Of a stretch of 64,000 bases of DNA, positions 53,343 through 61,517 are shown one piece after another. The notes under the pieces were generated by a model. The model was not told the origin of the DNA, searched no databases, and saw only the letters and a list, made by a program, of their open reading frames with translations. The position numbers were made by a program, and so were the translations under genes. Source of the stretch: GCA-2794515 sp034436155 (GTDB taxonomy: Bacteria; Chloroflexota; Anaerolineae; Aggregatilineales; Phototrophicaceae); assembly GCA_034436155.1 (NCBI GenBank), contig DAOTVP010000047.1, forward strand, positions 30,177 through 94,176, read 5' to 3'. Numbering within the stretch: the stretch's first letter is position 1; the number at the start of each line of letters is the position of its first letter.

Positions 53343-55084
53343 CGCGCACGTCCTCGTAAAAACTCAAATGTGAGGATGAGCGTCATCACACCCGCCACCA
53401 ATCCAATCACGATGAAGCCCCATTGATGGGCGAATTGGCGGTCAATTATCGTGATACTATCTATCAGAATTGGGTCAATTCCCGTCTTGCTGATGCTGAT
53501 GAGCGTGTATTCATCCGCCTGTGGGATGCGGAACGATGCCGTTTGCCAATCATCAGACACCGCATTTTCGATGATGCAAGTTTCATCTTCGCCTGTGCAG
53601 ATGGTGATGCTATCCCCACGCCAGCGCACCAACATATCCCCTGCCACCGCGTAAAACGAGATACCATCCGTGCGCGTGGCTTCGCCAAATTCTGCCAATT
53701 CATCTTCAATCACAACTGTATCGGGTGCATATTCAATCGCCCAGTGATTATCGGCTTGATGCACACCCGTATACAACGCAGGTGTTTCGGTCAGGATATA
53801 ATCTTTGAGCGATTCATACACGGGCAGAGTCGTATAATACGGATGCTCATCGCTGAAATCCGGTTCCGCCATGCGGAAATAATACTGCGGGGTATTCGCC
53901 CATGCCGTATCGGGACGGGTGAAATACCAATAATTAATCACGCCCAGCCAATGCCATTCCTCTTTCGCCCGTTGATAATACGCCACGATATAATCGGCGG
54001 CTTGCTGGCGGGTGACTTGTCCGAATTGGTCGCGGATGCCGATGATATTCGGATTTTCTTCAACCGTCGGGACGAAATTCCATGCCGCCTCGCTAATCCA
54101 AATCGGTTTATGAGCATCGCCATTGGCGACCATCAAATCGCGGATGTAAATATGCCGTCCGATGTTGGTCGTGGTTGGGCGCATCCGCCTATCGGTGGGT
54201 CCGCTGAATAGACCGTATCCTTGTACCGATAAAATATCGTAACACTGACTTGCGCCCGCATCATACATGCGTTGCAGATAGATAAAATCGTTCAAATCGC
54301 GCCCTGTGAGCGATACAGTTGGCGCGAGCGCCGCCGTGATGACCTGAATATCAGGGTCTACTGCTTTGAGCGCGGTGTATGTCCGACACAGCATGTCGGT
54401 GTATTCTTCTGGATTCACATCCCGCGGACCCCATTCGGGGAAGATGTTCGGTTCATTCCAAATTTGATAATGGTGAATGCGTCCCTTATAGCGTCCCGCC
54501 ACCGCCACCGCGAAATTGACGAAATCTTGAATGTCATCAGGCGGACCCAAATCGTCACTGTCTGGATTGCTCCGTGACCATGCGGGGGATGTATCCAGAC
54601 GGGCTTGGATGCGAATCCCATATTTTTCGGTCATCTCGACAATAGTGTCGTATTTATCCCACGCCGATACGGTATCGGGTACCCCATCACCTGTGCGGTC
54701 ATGCCGCGAATCGGTGAATTGACCGCGCCCGTCAATTTCGATGTCGTGCCACGAAAATTGTTGCCGAATCCACACGATGCCCGCCTCGCTGATGCTTTTC
54801 AGTTGCGCCTCGACTTTGCGCGGGTCGGCTTCGAGCGCCAAAAAGGTGTTGATGCCATACGGTGGCACGCCGATATTATCCATCGGGGTCATGGGGGCGG
54901 TGTTCGGTTGGGGGCGCAGACTGCTCCCGATCCATTCGATGACCCCGCGAATTTGCGAAATGGGTTCTTCTTCGCCCGTGACCGACCATGCGAATTGCCA
55001 AAATAGCCCACGATTGGCGAGGTCGAGACCCAAGCCTAGGGCTACGCCGATAATCAGAATGATGAACAGGAATAATTTTCTCAT
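53339..55084 (-). CDS. Membrane-associated glycoside hydrolase-like TIM barrel
   Basis: A 581-aa protein with an N-terminal membrane segment (residues 3-20), a clan GH-A-like barrel (about 75-420) and a C-terminal helix (about 555-577), so it is anchored at both ends with the barrel outside. IWNEPN near residue 210 and WISEAAWNF near residue 330 supply the two candidate catalytic glutamates. A beta-sandwich lies at about 440-540. The substrate is unknown. It is translationally coupled to the downstream GT-C gene. TATAAT (55092-55097) lies only seven bases before the ATG, compatible with leaderless transcription. Confidence 0.83.
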   Translation of the reverse strand: MRKLFLFIILIIGVALGLGLDLANRGLFWQFAWSVTGEEEPISQIRGVIEWIGSSLRPQPNTAPMTPMDNIGVPPYGINTFLALEADPRKVEAQLKSISEAGIVWIRQQFSWHDIEIDGRGQFTDSRHDRTGDGVPDTVSAWDKYDTIVEMTEKYGIRIQARLDTSPAWSRSNPDSDDLGPPDDIQDFVNFAVAVAGRYKGRIHHYQIWNEPNIFPEWGPRDVNPEEYTDMLCRTYTALKAVDPDIQVITAALAPTVSLTGRDLNDFIYLQRMYDAGASQCYDILSVQGYGLFSGPTDRRMRPTTTNIGRHIYIRDLMVANGDAHKPIWISEAAWNFVPTVEENPNIIGIRDQFGQVTRQQAADYIVAYYQRAKEEWHWLGVINYWYFTRPDTAWANTPQYYFRMAEPDFSDEHPYYTTLPVYESLKDYILTETPALYTGVHQADNHWAIEYAPDTVVIEDELAEFGEATRTDGISFYAVAGDMLVRWRGDSITICTGEDETCIIENAVSDDWQTASFRIPQADEYTLISISKTGIDPILIDSITIIDRQFAHQWGFIVIGLVAGVMTLILTFEFLRGRAR

Positions 55085-55127
55085 GGCGCAAATTATACCC
55101 TAGTCGGCGAGGTAGGGTGTAGGGGAT
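55073..55127. repeat. 55-bp direct repeat, copy 1
   Basis: It spans the first four codons, ATG and TATAAT of the gene at 53339 and 40 bases upstream. It matches 55672-55726 at 54 of 55 positions. Confidence 0.9.
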
Positions 55128-55131
55128 GAAT

Positions 55132-55347
55132 TTAGGGCGTAGGCGTAGCGGTGATTGTGAGGGGCAAGGTGAGCGATTCGCGGTCATGCTGGCGCATATT
55201 CAACACCACCAACCCCACCACGCGCCCATCGGTTGTGCGACGCTCAAAAATATCATCGGCAATTTCTTCGGTGATGGCGGGCGCATCCTCAAAAATCACC
55301 TCTAGCATATCCCCTTCTTGGTCGTACCAGATTTTTATGCCTGCCAT
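55132..55347 (-). CDS. DUF2283 protein, possible antitoxin
   Basis: A 71-aa DUF2283 protein: KIWYDQEGDMLEVIFE, then EIADDIFERRTTDGRVVGLVVLN. Members of this family are commonly encoded next to small toxin-like genes. It overlaps the end of the PBECR-like gene by 59 bases, so translation is probably coupled. It lies inside the interval between two 55-bp direct repeats, ending five bases from copy 1. Confidence 0.82.
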   Translation of the reverse strand: MAGIKIWYDQEGDMLEVIFEDAPAITEEIADDIFERRTTDGRVVGLVVLNMRQHDRESLTLPLTITATPTP

Positions 55348-55654
55348 ACTGTGTCGCCTTTCTTTTGCCGATTGCTAAAAATGCGGTCAAGATGAACGCA
55401 TCATCTATCAATAATTTAACCACAACTTGTAAATATTTACTCGTTACGGGTGTTATTTCATAATAACGATGATACACATGCACACTGTCATCCAATGATG
55501 TCGAAATGATGATTTGCGGGTTGGCTAGAGTTTCCTCAATACGGTGAAGTTGCCCAACCATTTCAGGATGTTCTAATAGATGCGAGATCCGTTCTGTATT
55601 CAAGCGAATTTTGCGCCCCTGATAATCCGTAAAAATGCGTGTATCATCACTCAT
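55289..55654 (-). CDS. PBECR/DUF4258-like small protein, possible RNase toxin
   Basis: A 121-aa protein with RKIRLNTERISHLLEHPEM, ETLANPQIIISTSLDDSVHVYHRYYEI and KYLQVVVKLLIDDAFILTAF. The order of elements resembles PBECR-type (barnase/EndoU/RelE-like) nuclease domains that often precede a DUF2283 gene. That is a resemblance from memory, and the catalytic residues are not verified. ATG 55654 follows AGGA; an upstream in-frame TTG at 55690 lies inside the direct repeat and is rejected. The C-terminus is Arg/Lys-rich and overlaps the DUF2283 start. Confidence 0.6.
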   Translation of the reverse strand: MSDDTRIFTDYQGRKIRLNTERISHLLEHPEMVGQLHRIEETLANPQIIISTSLDDSVHVYHRYYEITPVTSKYLQVVVKLLIDDAFILTAFLAIGKRKATQYGRHKNLVRPRRGYARGDF

Positions 55655-55671
55655 AGATGATTTTCCTAAAG

Positions 55672-55726
55672 TAATTTTCTCATGGCGCAAATTATACCCT
55701 AGTCGGCGGGGTAGGGTGTAGGGGAT
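55672..55726. repeat. 55-bp direct repeat, copy 2
   Basis: It matches 55073-55127 at 54 of 55 positions. It still carries TATAAT (55691-55696) and ATG AGA AAA TTA, but the frame stops after CTT, leaving the five-codon remnant MRKLL. Confidence 0.9.
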
Positions 55727-55762
55727 AGTCGGATTGGTCTATCCACCTATCCCCATACGCTG

Positions 55763-56373
55763 TTAGGGTAAAGTGATGTGATAGATTATTTCATTTCCCC
55801 AATCACAATCTTTCTGACAAATAGTGACTACAATTTTATGTTCGTCATTGTATGACCATCCCATACTAATACTATACTGATTATACACCTCTGATTTAAG
55901 TCTTTTTTACCAAGATAATTTTGTTGCCCTGTTGGGAGATGATGTGAAAAAATTTGATAATCACTTGAGCTATCAAAATCGCGCCCAAAGAGTGTTAACC
56001 ATTCGTTATTCGGATTCCCGTAAACATCCCATTCTTCATAACCGTCTAGCAATATATCATAAGTGGCGAGTGTTTCATCAAAACAGACAACTTGTTTTTG
56101 GATTTCAGGGTCATAAACAATATGCCATTGCCATAATCCGCTGCGATTATCATTTCGCGCAAATGCGTTTACACAATTCGATTCAATAATGCCACTGGAA
56201 TTATTCACGATTATAGCAGGCTGGTTTTCTATCAACACCCAATTTACACCTTCTGCAAAAATATCTTCTGGATTGGGTGGAAACGGCGGTGTGGGTTCGG
56301 GCGTTTGTTGTGAAAATGTGGGGAATATGACCCAAAAGCCTATCAAAAGTGTGAGTGATAGAATTTTTTTCAT
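55763..56373 (-). pseudogene. Secreted hypothetical protein, interrupted by a frameshift
   Basis: An exported protein (signal peptide ILSLTLLIGFWVIFPTFS) followed by Pro-rich and beta-rich regions, with cysteines near residues 68 and 97. The uninterrupted frame ends at 55828 after a run of unlikely residues. In the next frame the sequence continues plausibly (VYNQYSISMGWSYNDEHKIV, then ICQKDCDWGNE) to a stop at 55763-55765. The switch lies at a run of six A (T at 55903-55908); one more A would restore a protein of about 203 aa. Sequencing error, slippage, or a genuine pseudogene are all possible. AT-rich. Confidence 0.6.
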
Positions 56374-56471
56374 GAGATTATCCTCGGTTATCTGAATATG
56401 CGCCGATTATAACGCTATCCAATAACCCAAGTCTGATGATGTGACTACGCAAACCCCACGCTACACCTATA

Positions 56472-57155
56472 TCATTCCCCGCCGACGCGCAAGACGGCAC
56501 GCATCCAGCTATCGCCTTCTGCGCCCATCGCCTCATCCACATGCTGAAAATCGTATTTGCGCCGAAATTCGGCTAATTCGGTGCGGAGTTTATGCCAAAT
56601 TTCGGCTTGAATAGTCAACAACAATTTGGCATTGTCGCCTGTTTTGGCGCGAGTCAGGGCATGGCGGATATGCGACAGGCATAAGCCATCCGATTGGCGG
56701 TAGGCGGTTTGCAATTTGTCATCTTGGATATATTCCCCCAGAATATCGGCGTAACGATCATCGCTGGCGGATTGCATCTCGCAGGCGATGCACGGTTGGT
56801 CGGGCGCGAGCATATCGGCGAGTGCCTGTCCGTTGGATTTGGATAACAACCGCGATAATGTGCGTGTGGTGGATATGCCCAAACCATCTTGGGATAGCGA
56901 CACCAATTTATCGAGGACGGCTTCGTATAACGTGGCGATGCCGAGCGCGTTGCCGAATCCCAACAACAATTGCCCGTGTTCGGCGCATAATCCCCGACTG
57001 GCGCGGAAGCGGTTATACATCGCCGTATCGGTGACATGCTCATACAAAATTTCATCGATGTGGCGCTGAACATCGCGTTTGACCAACCGACAAACGGCGC
57101 ATCCCGTTTGCGTAAACGCCTCGATTAAATCGTAATAACCAAAGGGGAATAACAT
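56472..57155 (-). CDS. DUF6062 family protein
   Basis: A 227-aa protein matching DUF6062, found mainly in Chloroflexota and of unknown role. Four cysteine-containing motifs are spaced through it: CAVCRL (near residue 18), GLCAEH (near 57), CIACEM (near 122) and GLCLSH (near 160). The repeated C-x2-C and C-x2-H pairs suggest two metal sites in an internally duplicated helical protein. No signal peptide, so it is cytosolic. The start is ATG 57155, or GTG 57170. Confidence 0.8.
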   Translation of the reverse strand: MLFPFGYYDLIEAFTQTGCAVCRLVKRDVQRHIDEILYEHVTDTAMYNRFRASRGLCAEHGQLLLGFGNALGIATLYEAVLDKLVSLSQDGLGISTTRTLSRLLSKSNGQALADMLAPDQPCIACEMQSASDDRYADILGEYIQDDKLQTAYRQSDGLCLSHIRHALTRAKTGDNAKLLLTIQAEIWHKLRTELAEFRRKYDFQHVDEAMGAEGDSWMRAVLRVGGE

Positions 57156-57193
57156 GACACCTACTTTCACTGGCTTGTTATTCCCCTATTGTA

Positions 57194-58489
57194 TCATCTC
57201 ACAACGAATGTACACGCCCCTTCTTCGGTCAGATTGAGCGTCCCCGGTCCGTAATTCGCTTTGCCGTCGCTGATGGCGCTCGACCATGTGGCGCGATAGG
57301 TCACGCGATACGTCCCTGCTTGTAACGGGTCATTAAATGGCACAAACCATGATTTAGAATAACTATTCCCCCCCGTTTGGGTGATGGTCGGCACGCCGTA
57401 TTGTCGCCAGTTATCGAGCAACACATCATTCACACGTACTTCGTAACGCACCGCCGCTTCATGTTGATTGATGAGCGCCCGCGCTGTTTCTTCATTATTG
57501 GCAACCACAATCCAACTCCACCAGACAATGATGGTCGAACCTGCCGCCAGATTGGTCGGGGCGGCGATGCGTAAATTGGGATTATCACACAGCGCAAAAA
57601 CGCGCACGCCTTGTTGTACAACAGGGTTATCACCTGCGACAGGGGTCACGCCCGATGACACGGTGGGGGTGATGTTGCTATTGGGATCGGGGGTATTGCT
57701 GGCGCTGGCGGGCAGTGTGCTTTGAACAGGCACATTTGGCGCAGGCGTGAAGGTCGGCGGTGGTGATACTTGCACAATATTCCCCGCCAGTGCGGTCGCC
57801 GTCTGGTTGATCACGCTGACATTCACATCAGGGATGACGGGGATGAACGGCGCGGTGGTGGTTGGTGTGTTATTCGTCACTTGGGCGGGTTGCGTGCCGA
57901 GCGGTGTGGCAGATACCGCCGCTAAGGGTGGTGTTGGCGTGATTGTCCCGCCGCCGATAATAGCGGTCGGCAACGGTGTGCCTAATGCGAGTAAGGTTTG
58001 GTCTGGCGTAGGGGTGAACGATGGTGGCGGGGTAGGGGTGGCTTGTACCGATACCAAGCGCGATGAAACCCAACCTTGCCTGCCATCATCTAACAAAATA
58101 TTAAACCAATCACCCGCCGTATTCTGACCTAAAATTTGCACCCCATCGCCAGGGGTTAGCGTCGCTATGATCTCAAATCCTTCGCCCGGTCCGTTGCGGA
58201 CATTGATGCGTTGTGTGCCTTGAATCCGCCCGATAATCGGTGGGGTAGGTGTTAGAGTCGGTGGGACAGGTGTGATAGATGGTGTGAAGGTGGGCGATGG
58301 GGTGAAGGTGAAGGTCGGCAACGGTGTCCGTGTCGAAACGGGGGTCGCAGTTAATTCTGGCGTGAGGGTGAATAGGGGTTGCAAGGTCGCCGTGGGGATG
58401 CTTGCAATTTGTTCGGTGGTATCGCCACCACAAGCCGCCAAAATGAACACAAGAATCAAAATCAGGCTAAAAGATATTTTTCGTATCAT
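57194..58489 (-). CDS. Lipoprotein with SH3-like domain and Thr-Pro linkers
   Basis: A 431-aa lipoprotein (FSLILILVFILAACG; lipobox LAAC). A Thr/Pro-rich linker (about 30-85) leads to an SH3-like domain (about 90-150, RINVRNGPGEGFEII). A second long Thr/Pro linker follows, and then a beta-sandwich (about 295-431, CDNPNLRIAAPTNL to TFVVR). It may act as a wall-binding surface protein. It diverges from the gene at 58584. GGA precedes ATG 58489. Confidence 0.82.
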   Translation of the reverse strand: MIRKISFSLILILVFILAACGGDTTEQIASIPTATLQPLFTLTPELTATPVSTRTPLPTFTFTPSPTFTPSITPVPPTLTPTPPIIGRIQGTQRINVRNGPGEGFEIIATLTPGDGVQILGQNTAGDWFNILLDDGRQGWVSSRLVSVQATPTPPPSFTPTPDQTLLALGTPLPTAIIGGGTITPTPPLAAVSATPLGTQPAQVTNNTPTTTAPFIPVIPDVNVSVINQTATALAGNIVQVSPPPTFTPAPNVPVQSTLPASASNTPDPNSNITPTVSSGVTPVAGDNPVVQQGVRVFALCDNPNLRIAAPTNLAAGSTIIVWWSWIVVANNEETARALINQHEAAVRYEVRVNDVLLDNWRQYGVPTITQTGGNSYSKSWFVPFNDPLQAGTYRVTYRATWSSAISDGKANYGPGTLNLTEEGACTFVVR

Positions 58490-58583
58490 CGGGTATATCC
58501 AATCCGAAAATTGACATTCGGAGAACAATCTAACACAATATGACTACTATTATAGCCGATGCGCTAGAAAGGATAAACAATTT

Positions 58584-59330
58584 ATGCCCCGTCTTATCCA
58601 CCTATTCGCCGTCTGTTGGCTCATCTTGGCGGGTACTTTCGTCCTGTTTGCACAGACCGATGTCTCGCCACAATTCTTGACATTGGATACACCCACACAA
58701 TTTGAACTCGATGCCAAAGCGCCACAATTTTTTTATTACGATGGCACATCGGGCGAAATCATCACCATCACGATGACGCGCACATCCGATTTTGATGACC
58801 CGTTGAACAACCCCGTCTTAGAAATTTGGGATGTGAACGGCAGGCGCATCGCCTATAACGATAATATCAGCCCCGATAATCCCGATGCCGAATTGTGCGA
58901 TATTCGCTTGCTCCAAGATGGTTATTACATCATCCGCGCCGATACATATGGCGGAATTTTTGCGGGTGAATTTGAAATTGTGCTTCGTCCATCCGATCCG
59001 TTTCAGCAATCTGAAATCGAAAATGGGGTTGAATTTTATCTGCCCGCCATCACCATTTTTGAATATGCTATCCAACTCGAAGCGGGGCAGGTCGTGACGA
59101 TAAGCGCCCAGGATGTATCGTTTTCGCTAGACCCATTTTTGTGGATACAAAATTCAGATGGTGACATGCTCGCCCAAAATGATGACCATAACCGCCTCGA
59201 TTTCACGTTGGGCGTACTCGATTCGCAAATTTATCGCCTCACGATTCCCGAAACAGGCGAATACACCCTGTATGTGCGCGACTTTTTAGGACGCGCTGGG
59301 CGCATCCGCCTAACGGTTGTTGCAGATTGA
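58584..59330 (+). CDS. Secreted protein with two PPC-like (pre-peptidase C-terminal) domains
   Basis: A 248-aa protein with a signal peptide (FAVCWLILAGTFVLFA) and two similar halves, each with the PPC-like order of a beta-sandwich: ITITMTRTSDFDDPLNNPVLEIWD and YYIIRADTYGG in the first, VVTISAQDVSFSLDPFLWIQ and YTLYVRDFLGR in the second. Such domains accompany extracellular peptidases but also stand alone. A direct promoter for the following tRNA begins five bases after its stop. Confidence 0.8.
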   Translation: MPRLIHLFAVCWLILAGTFVLFAQTDVSPQFLTLDTPTQFELDAKAPQFFYYDGTSGEIITITMTRTSDFDDPLNNPVLEIWDVNGRRIAYNDNISPDNPDAELCDIRLLQDGYYIIRADTYGGIFAGEFEIVLRPSDPFQQSEIENGVEFYLPAITIFEYAIQLEAGQVVTISAQDVSFSLDPFLWIQNSDGDMLAQNDDHNRLDFTLGVLDSQIYRLTIPETGEYTLYVRDFLGRAGRIRLTVVAD

Positions 59331-59334
59331 GGGC

Positions 59335-59363
59335 TTGACCACGCCCCAAAGCTATGCTATATT
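59335..59363 (+). promoter_or_regulatory. Promoter of tRNA-Arg
   Basis: TTGACC (59335-59340), a 17-base spacer, and TATATT (59358-59363) preceded by TGC, an extended -10. It begins just after the stop of the upstream gene and puts the start about 7-14 bases before the tRNA. Confidence 0.7.
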
Positions 59364-59376
59364 TGTCTTTACAAAC

Positions 59377-59450
59377 GGGCATGTAGCTCAGTGGATTAGA
59401 GCGTTTGGCTACGGACCAAAAAGTCGGGAGTTCGAATCTCTCCATGCTCA
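59377..59450 (+). tRNA. tRNA-Arg (anticodon ACG)
   Basis: A full cloverleaf: acceptor GGGCATG pairs with CATGCTC (one G-T), D arm GCTC/GAGC, anticodon stem TTTGG/CCAAA with loop CTACGGA (anticodon ACG, reads CGN Arg codons after A34 to inosine conversion), T stem GGGAG/CTCTC with loop TTCGAAT. The discriminator is A; CCA is not encoded. Confidence 0.95.
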
Positions 59451-59455
59451 CACAT

Positions 59456-59483
59456 AAAAAAATCGGCTTCAAGCCGATTTTTT
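59456..59483. terminator. Bidirectional intrinsic terminator
   Basis: AATCGGCTT and AAGCCGATT arms are flanked by A-run and T-run, giving a classic hairpin with U-tract on both strands. It ends the tRNA transcript and, in reverse, the PAS kinase whose stop is at 59487. Confidence 0.85.
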
Positions 59484-59486
59484 ATT

Positions 59487-61346
59487 TCATGTCATGGGTG
59501 GAATCGGAAAGTACAGGGTGAAAGTTGTGCCTTTGCCCACTTTACTGTCTACGGTGATATGCCCGTGATGTAATTGCATGATGCGCTTGGCAATCGTCAG
59601 ACCAACACCAACCCCATTTTCATTGCGGGTGCGTGCGGTATTCACCTTATAAAGTGGATTAAAAATTTTCTGAAGGTCTTCTGGCTCAATGCCGGTGCCC
59701 TCATCTTGAACTGCGAGTGTGATAAACTCCTCTTTTTTGCTCATCATGATTTGAATGGCGCTAGCGGGTGGTGAATAACACATGGCGTTATCAACCAATT
59801 GCGTGAGTAAATTTTGTAGATGTATCCGACTCCCCTGTATCATCAACAAGTCTTCTGTCGCCTGACTGTTGAGGATAACCTGTTGATGCCGATACTGATA
59901 TTCATTTATAAAACTGGTTACAAATGAAACTAACGCGATGGGTTCGAGTTCCAATTCGGTGATGCGGTCTAAGCGCACGACTTCGTGTAATTGCGTGATG
60001 ACACGATTCAAATAAATGACCTGTTCGGTGATTTGTTGGGCTTTTTCTTTGCGCTTGTCTGTATCGTCTAAGCGCATGAGCAAGTATAAGCTGGTGTTGA
60101 TGACCGATAGGGGGGTGCGAAGTTCGTGCGATGTCGCGGTGATAAAATCGGTGAGGATATTGATGCGGTCGCGCTCGGCACGGATTTCTTGTTTTTGTTG
60201 TTCGGCTTGTTTTTGGGCGGTGATGTCTTGTGCCGCCCCGTAAAGAAAGGTGACACACTGTTTCTCTGCATCCCATATCGGCTTAGAATAATCGCGTATC
60301 CAACGGATTTCACCCAAAGCATTGATAATCCGAAATTCATCTATGCGTTCTTTTCCGCGCATAATATCGGCAAATCGTTCTTCTATGAGTGGCATATCTT
60401 CTGGATAGAATAAACTTTCCCACTCTTTGCGTTCTGCAATCATTTCCGCCGTGTAACCCGTAATCGGTTTAATTGCGCCGATTGTCCATTCATAGTGAAG
60501 CTCGCCATCGGGCGAAACACTGAAGCCATAGGCAAAATCGCTGATGAGTTCAGAAATTGTCCGAAAACGCGATTCACTTTGCTTGAGCGCCTCACTGATG
60601 CGTTTTAATTCGGTGATGTCGGTGAATGTTGCCACCACCGCCGATGAGGTTGGCACACTATCATGTAAAACAGGTTCACTATTCACCAAAATCCATGTCA
60701 GTTCGCCATCGGGTTTATGCACACCCATCACCACATTCGAGACCCGTTGCCCCGTTTTGAGGGTTATCATGGCGGGGTGTGTTTCGCCTGGGAAAGGGCT
60801 ACCATCTTCGTGAATGGCACGCCAACGTGGGTCTATGGATGTGAGTCCTTTCATCTGGTCTTGGGTGAGTCCTAAAATGCGCTCGGCAGCGGGGTTACAG
60901 GTCTGAATTGTGCCATCTTGGGCATGAATAACCACCCCTTCGGACATGCTGGCTATCACCGAGCGATAGCGCGATTCGCTTTCGATGAGGGCTTGTTGGG
61001 TTTGATTCATATCAGTCACATCGCGAGCGATTGCAAAAATAAAATCATCATATTTCCGACACCGCCACGCAAGCATCCGATACGACCCATCTTTACAGCG
61101 ATAACGATTCCGAAACCCGTCAATGGCTTCATTATGTCTGAGGCGGTTAATGGCTGTTTGTGTCGCAAGAATGTCATCTGGATGGACATAATCTAAACAA
61201 TGTTTGCCAATCAACGTGGGTATCGGATACCCCAAAAGACTCCATGAATCGCTGAGTTTACGAAAATAACCATCGCGATCAACAATACACATTAAATCGA
61301 GTGATAGGGTAAAGAAATTCTCAAGTAAATGTTCGTATATTACCAT
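59487..61346 (-). CDS. PAS-domain sensor histidine kinase
   Basis: A 619-aa cytosolic sensor kinase without membrane segments. Three PAS domains (about 1-115, 120-250 and 255-385) precede a HisKA dimerisation domain whose phospho-acceptor is in ATSHELRTPL near residue 407. The HATPase domain (about 485-617) has N box LLTQLVDNAMCYSPP, G1 box DEGTGIEPEDL and G2 box GVGVGLTIAKR. The PAS sequences (WRAIHEDGSPFPGETHPA) are of the S-box type. No response regulator is adjacent, so the partner is encoded elsewhere. Confidence 0.93.
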   Translation of the reverse strand: MVIYEHLLENFFTLSLDLMCIVDRDGYFRKLSDSWSLLGYPIPTLIGKHCLDYVHPDDILATQTAINRLRHNEAIDGFRNRYRCKDGSYRMLAWRCRKYDDFIFAIARDVTDMNQTQQALIESESRYRSVIASMSEGVVIHAQDGTIQTCNPAAERILGLTQDQMKGLTSIDPRWRAIHEDGSPFPGETHPAMITLKTGQRVSNVVMGVHKPDGELTWILVNSEPVLHDSVPTSSAVVATFTDITELKRISEALKQSESRFRTISELISDFAYGFSVSPDGELHYEWTIGAIKPITGYTAEMIAERKEWESLFYPEDMPLIEERFADIMRGKERIDEFRIINALGEIRWIRDYSKPIWDAEKQCVTFLYGAAQDITAQKQAEQQKQEIRAERDRINILTDFITATSHELRTPLSVINTSLYLLMRLDDTDKRKEKAQQITEQVIYLNRVITQLHEVVRLDRITELELEPIALVSFVTSFINEYQYRHQQVILNSQATEDLLMIQGSRIHLQNLLTQLVDNAMCYSPPASAIQIMMSKKEEFITLAVQDEGTGIEPEDLQKIFNPLYKVNTARTRNENGVGVGLTIAKRIMQLHHGHITVDSKVGKGTTFTLYFPIPPMT

Positions 61347-61361
61347 GACAATAATTCCAAA

Positions 61362-61379
61362 TGATAAGTATGATTATCA
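61362..61379. promoter_or_regulatory. Inverted repeat between divergent genes, possible operator
   Basis: TGATAA and TTATCA separated by six bases, 16 bases upstream of the histidine kinase start. The arms fit a dimeric regulator site; there is no further support. Confidence 0.3.
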
Positions 61380-61437
61380 CTATTTTACAATGTTGGGTCA
61401 TCATAAACACGAAATTTCATCAAACAAAGCATTTTAA

Positions 61438-61467
61438 TTGCCAGAATGTCCCAAATAAGGCTATCAT
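61438..61467 (+). promoter_or_regulatory. Promoter of the M23/SH3/glycosidase-like gene
   Basis: TTGCCA (61438-61443), an 18-base spacer and TATCAT (61462-61467), about 50 bases before ATG 61518. Confidence 0.5.
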
Positions 61468-61517
61468 TAAGGTGAGAATGTGTTAACAAGCCGTTAGAAA
61501 AGGATATAGCTACAACC

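Noticed and set aside
59239..59472. Minus-strand reading frame containing ERFELPTFWSVAKRSN
   Set aside because: It is the antisense of the tRNA-Arg gene and flank. This is a well-known type of spurious protein prediction over tRNAs.
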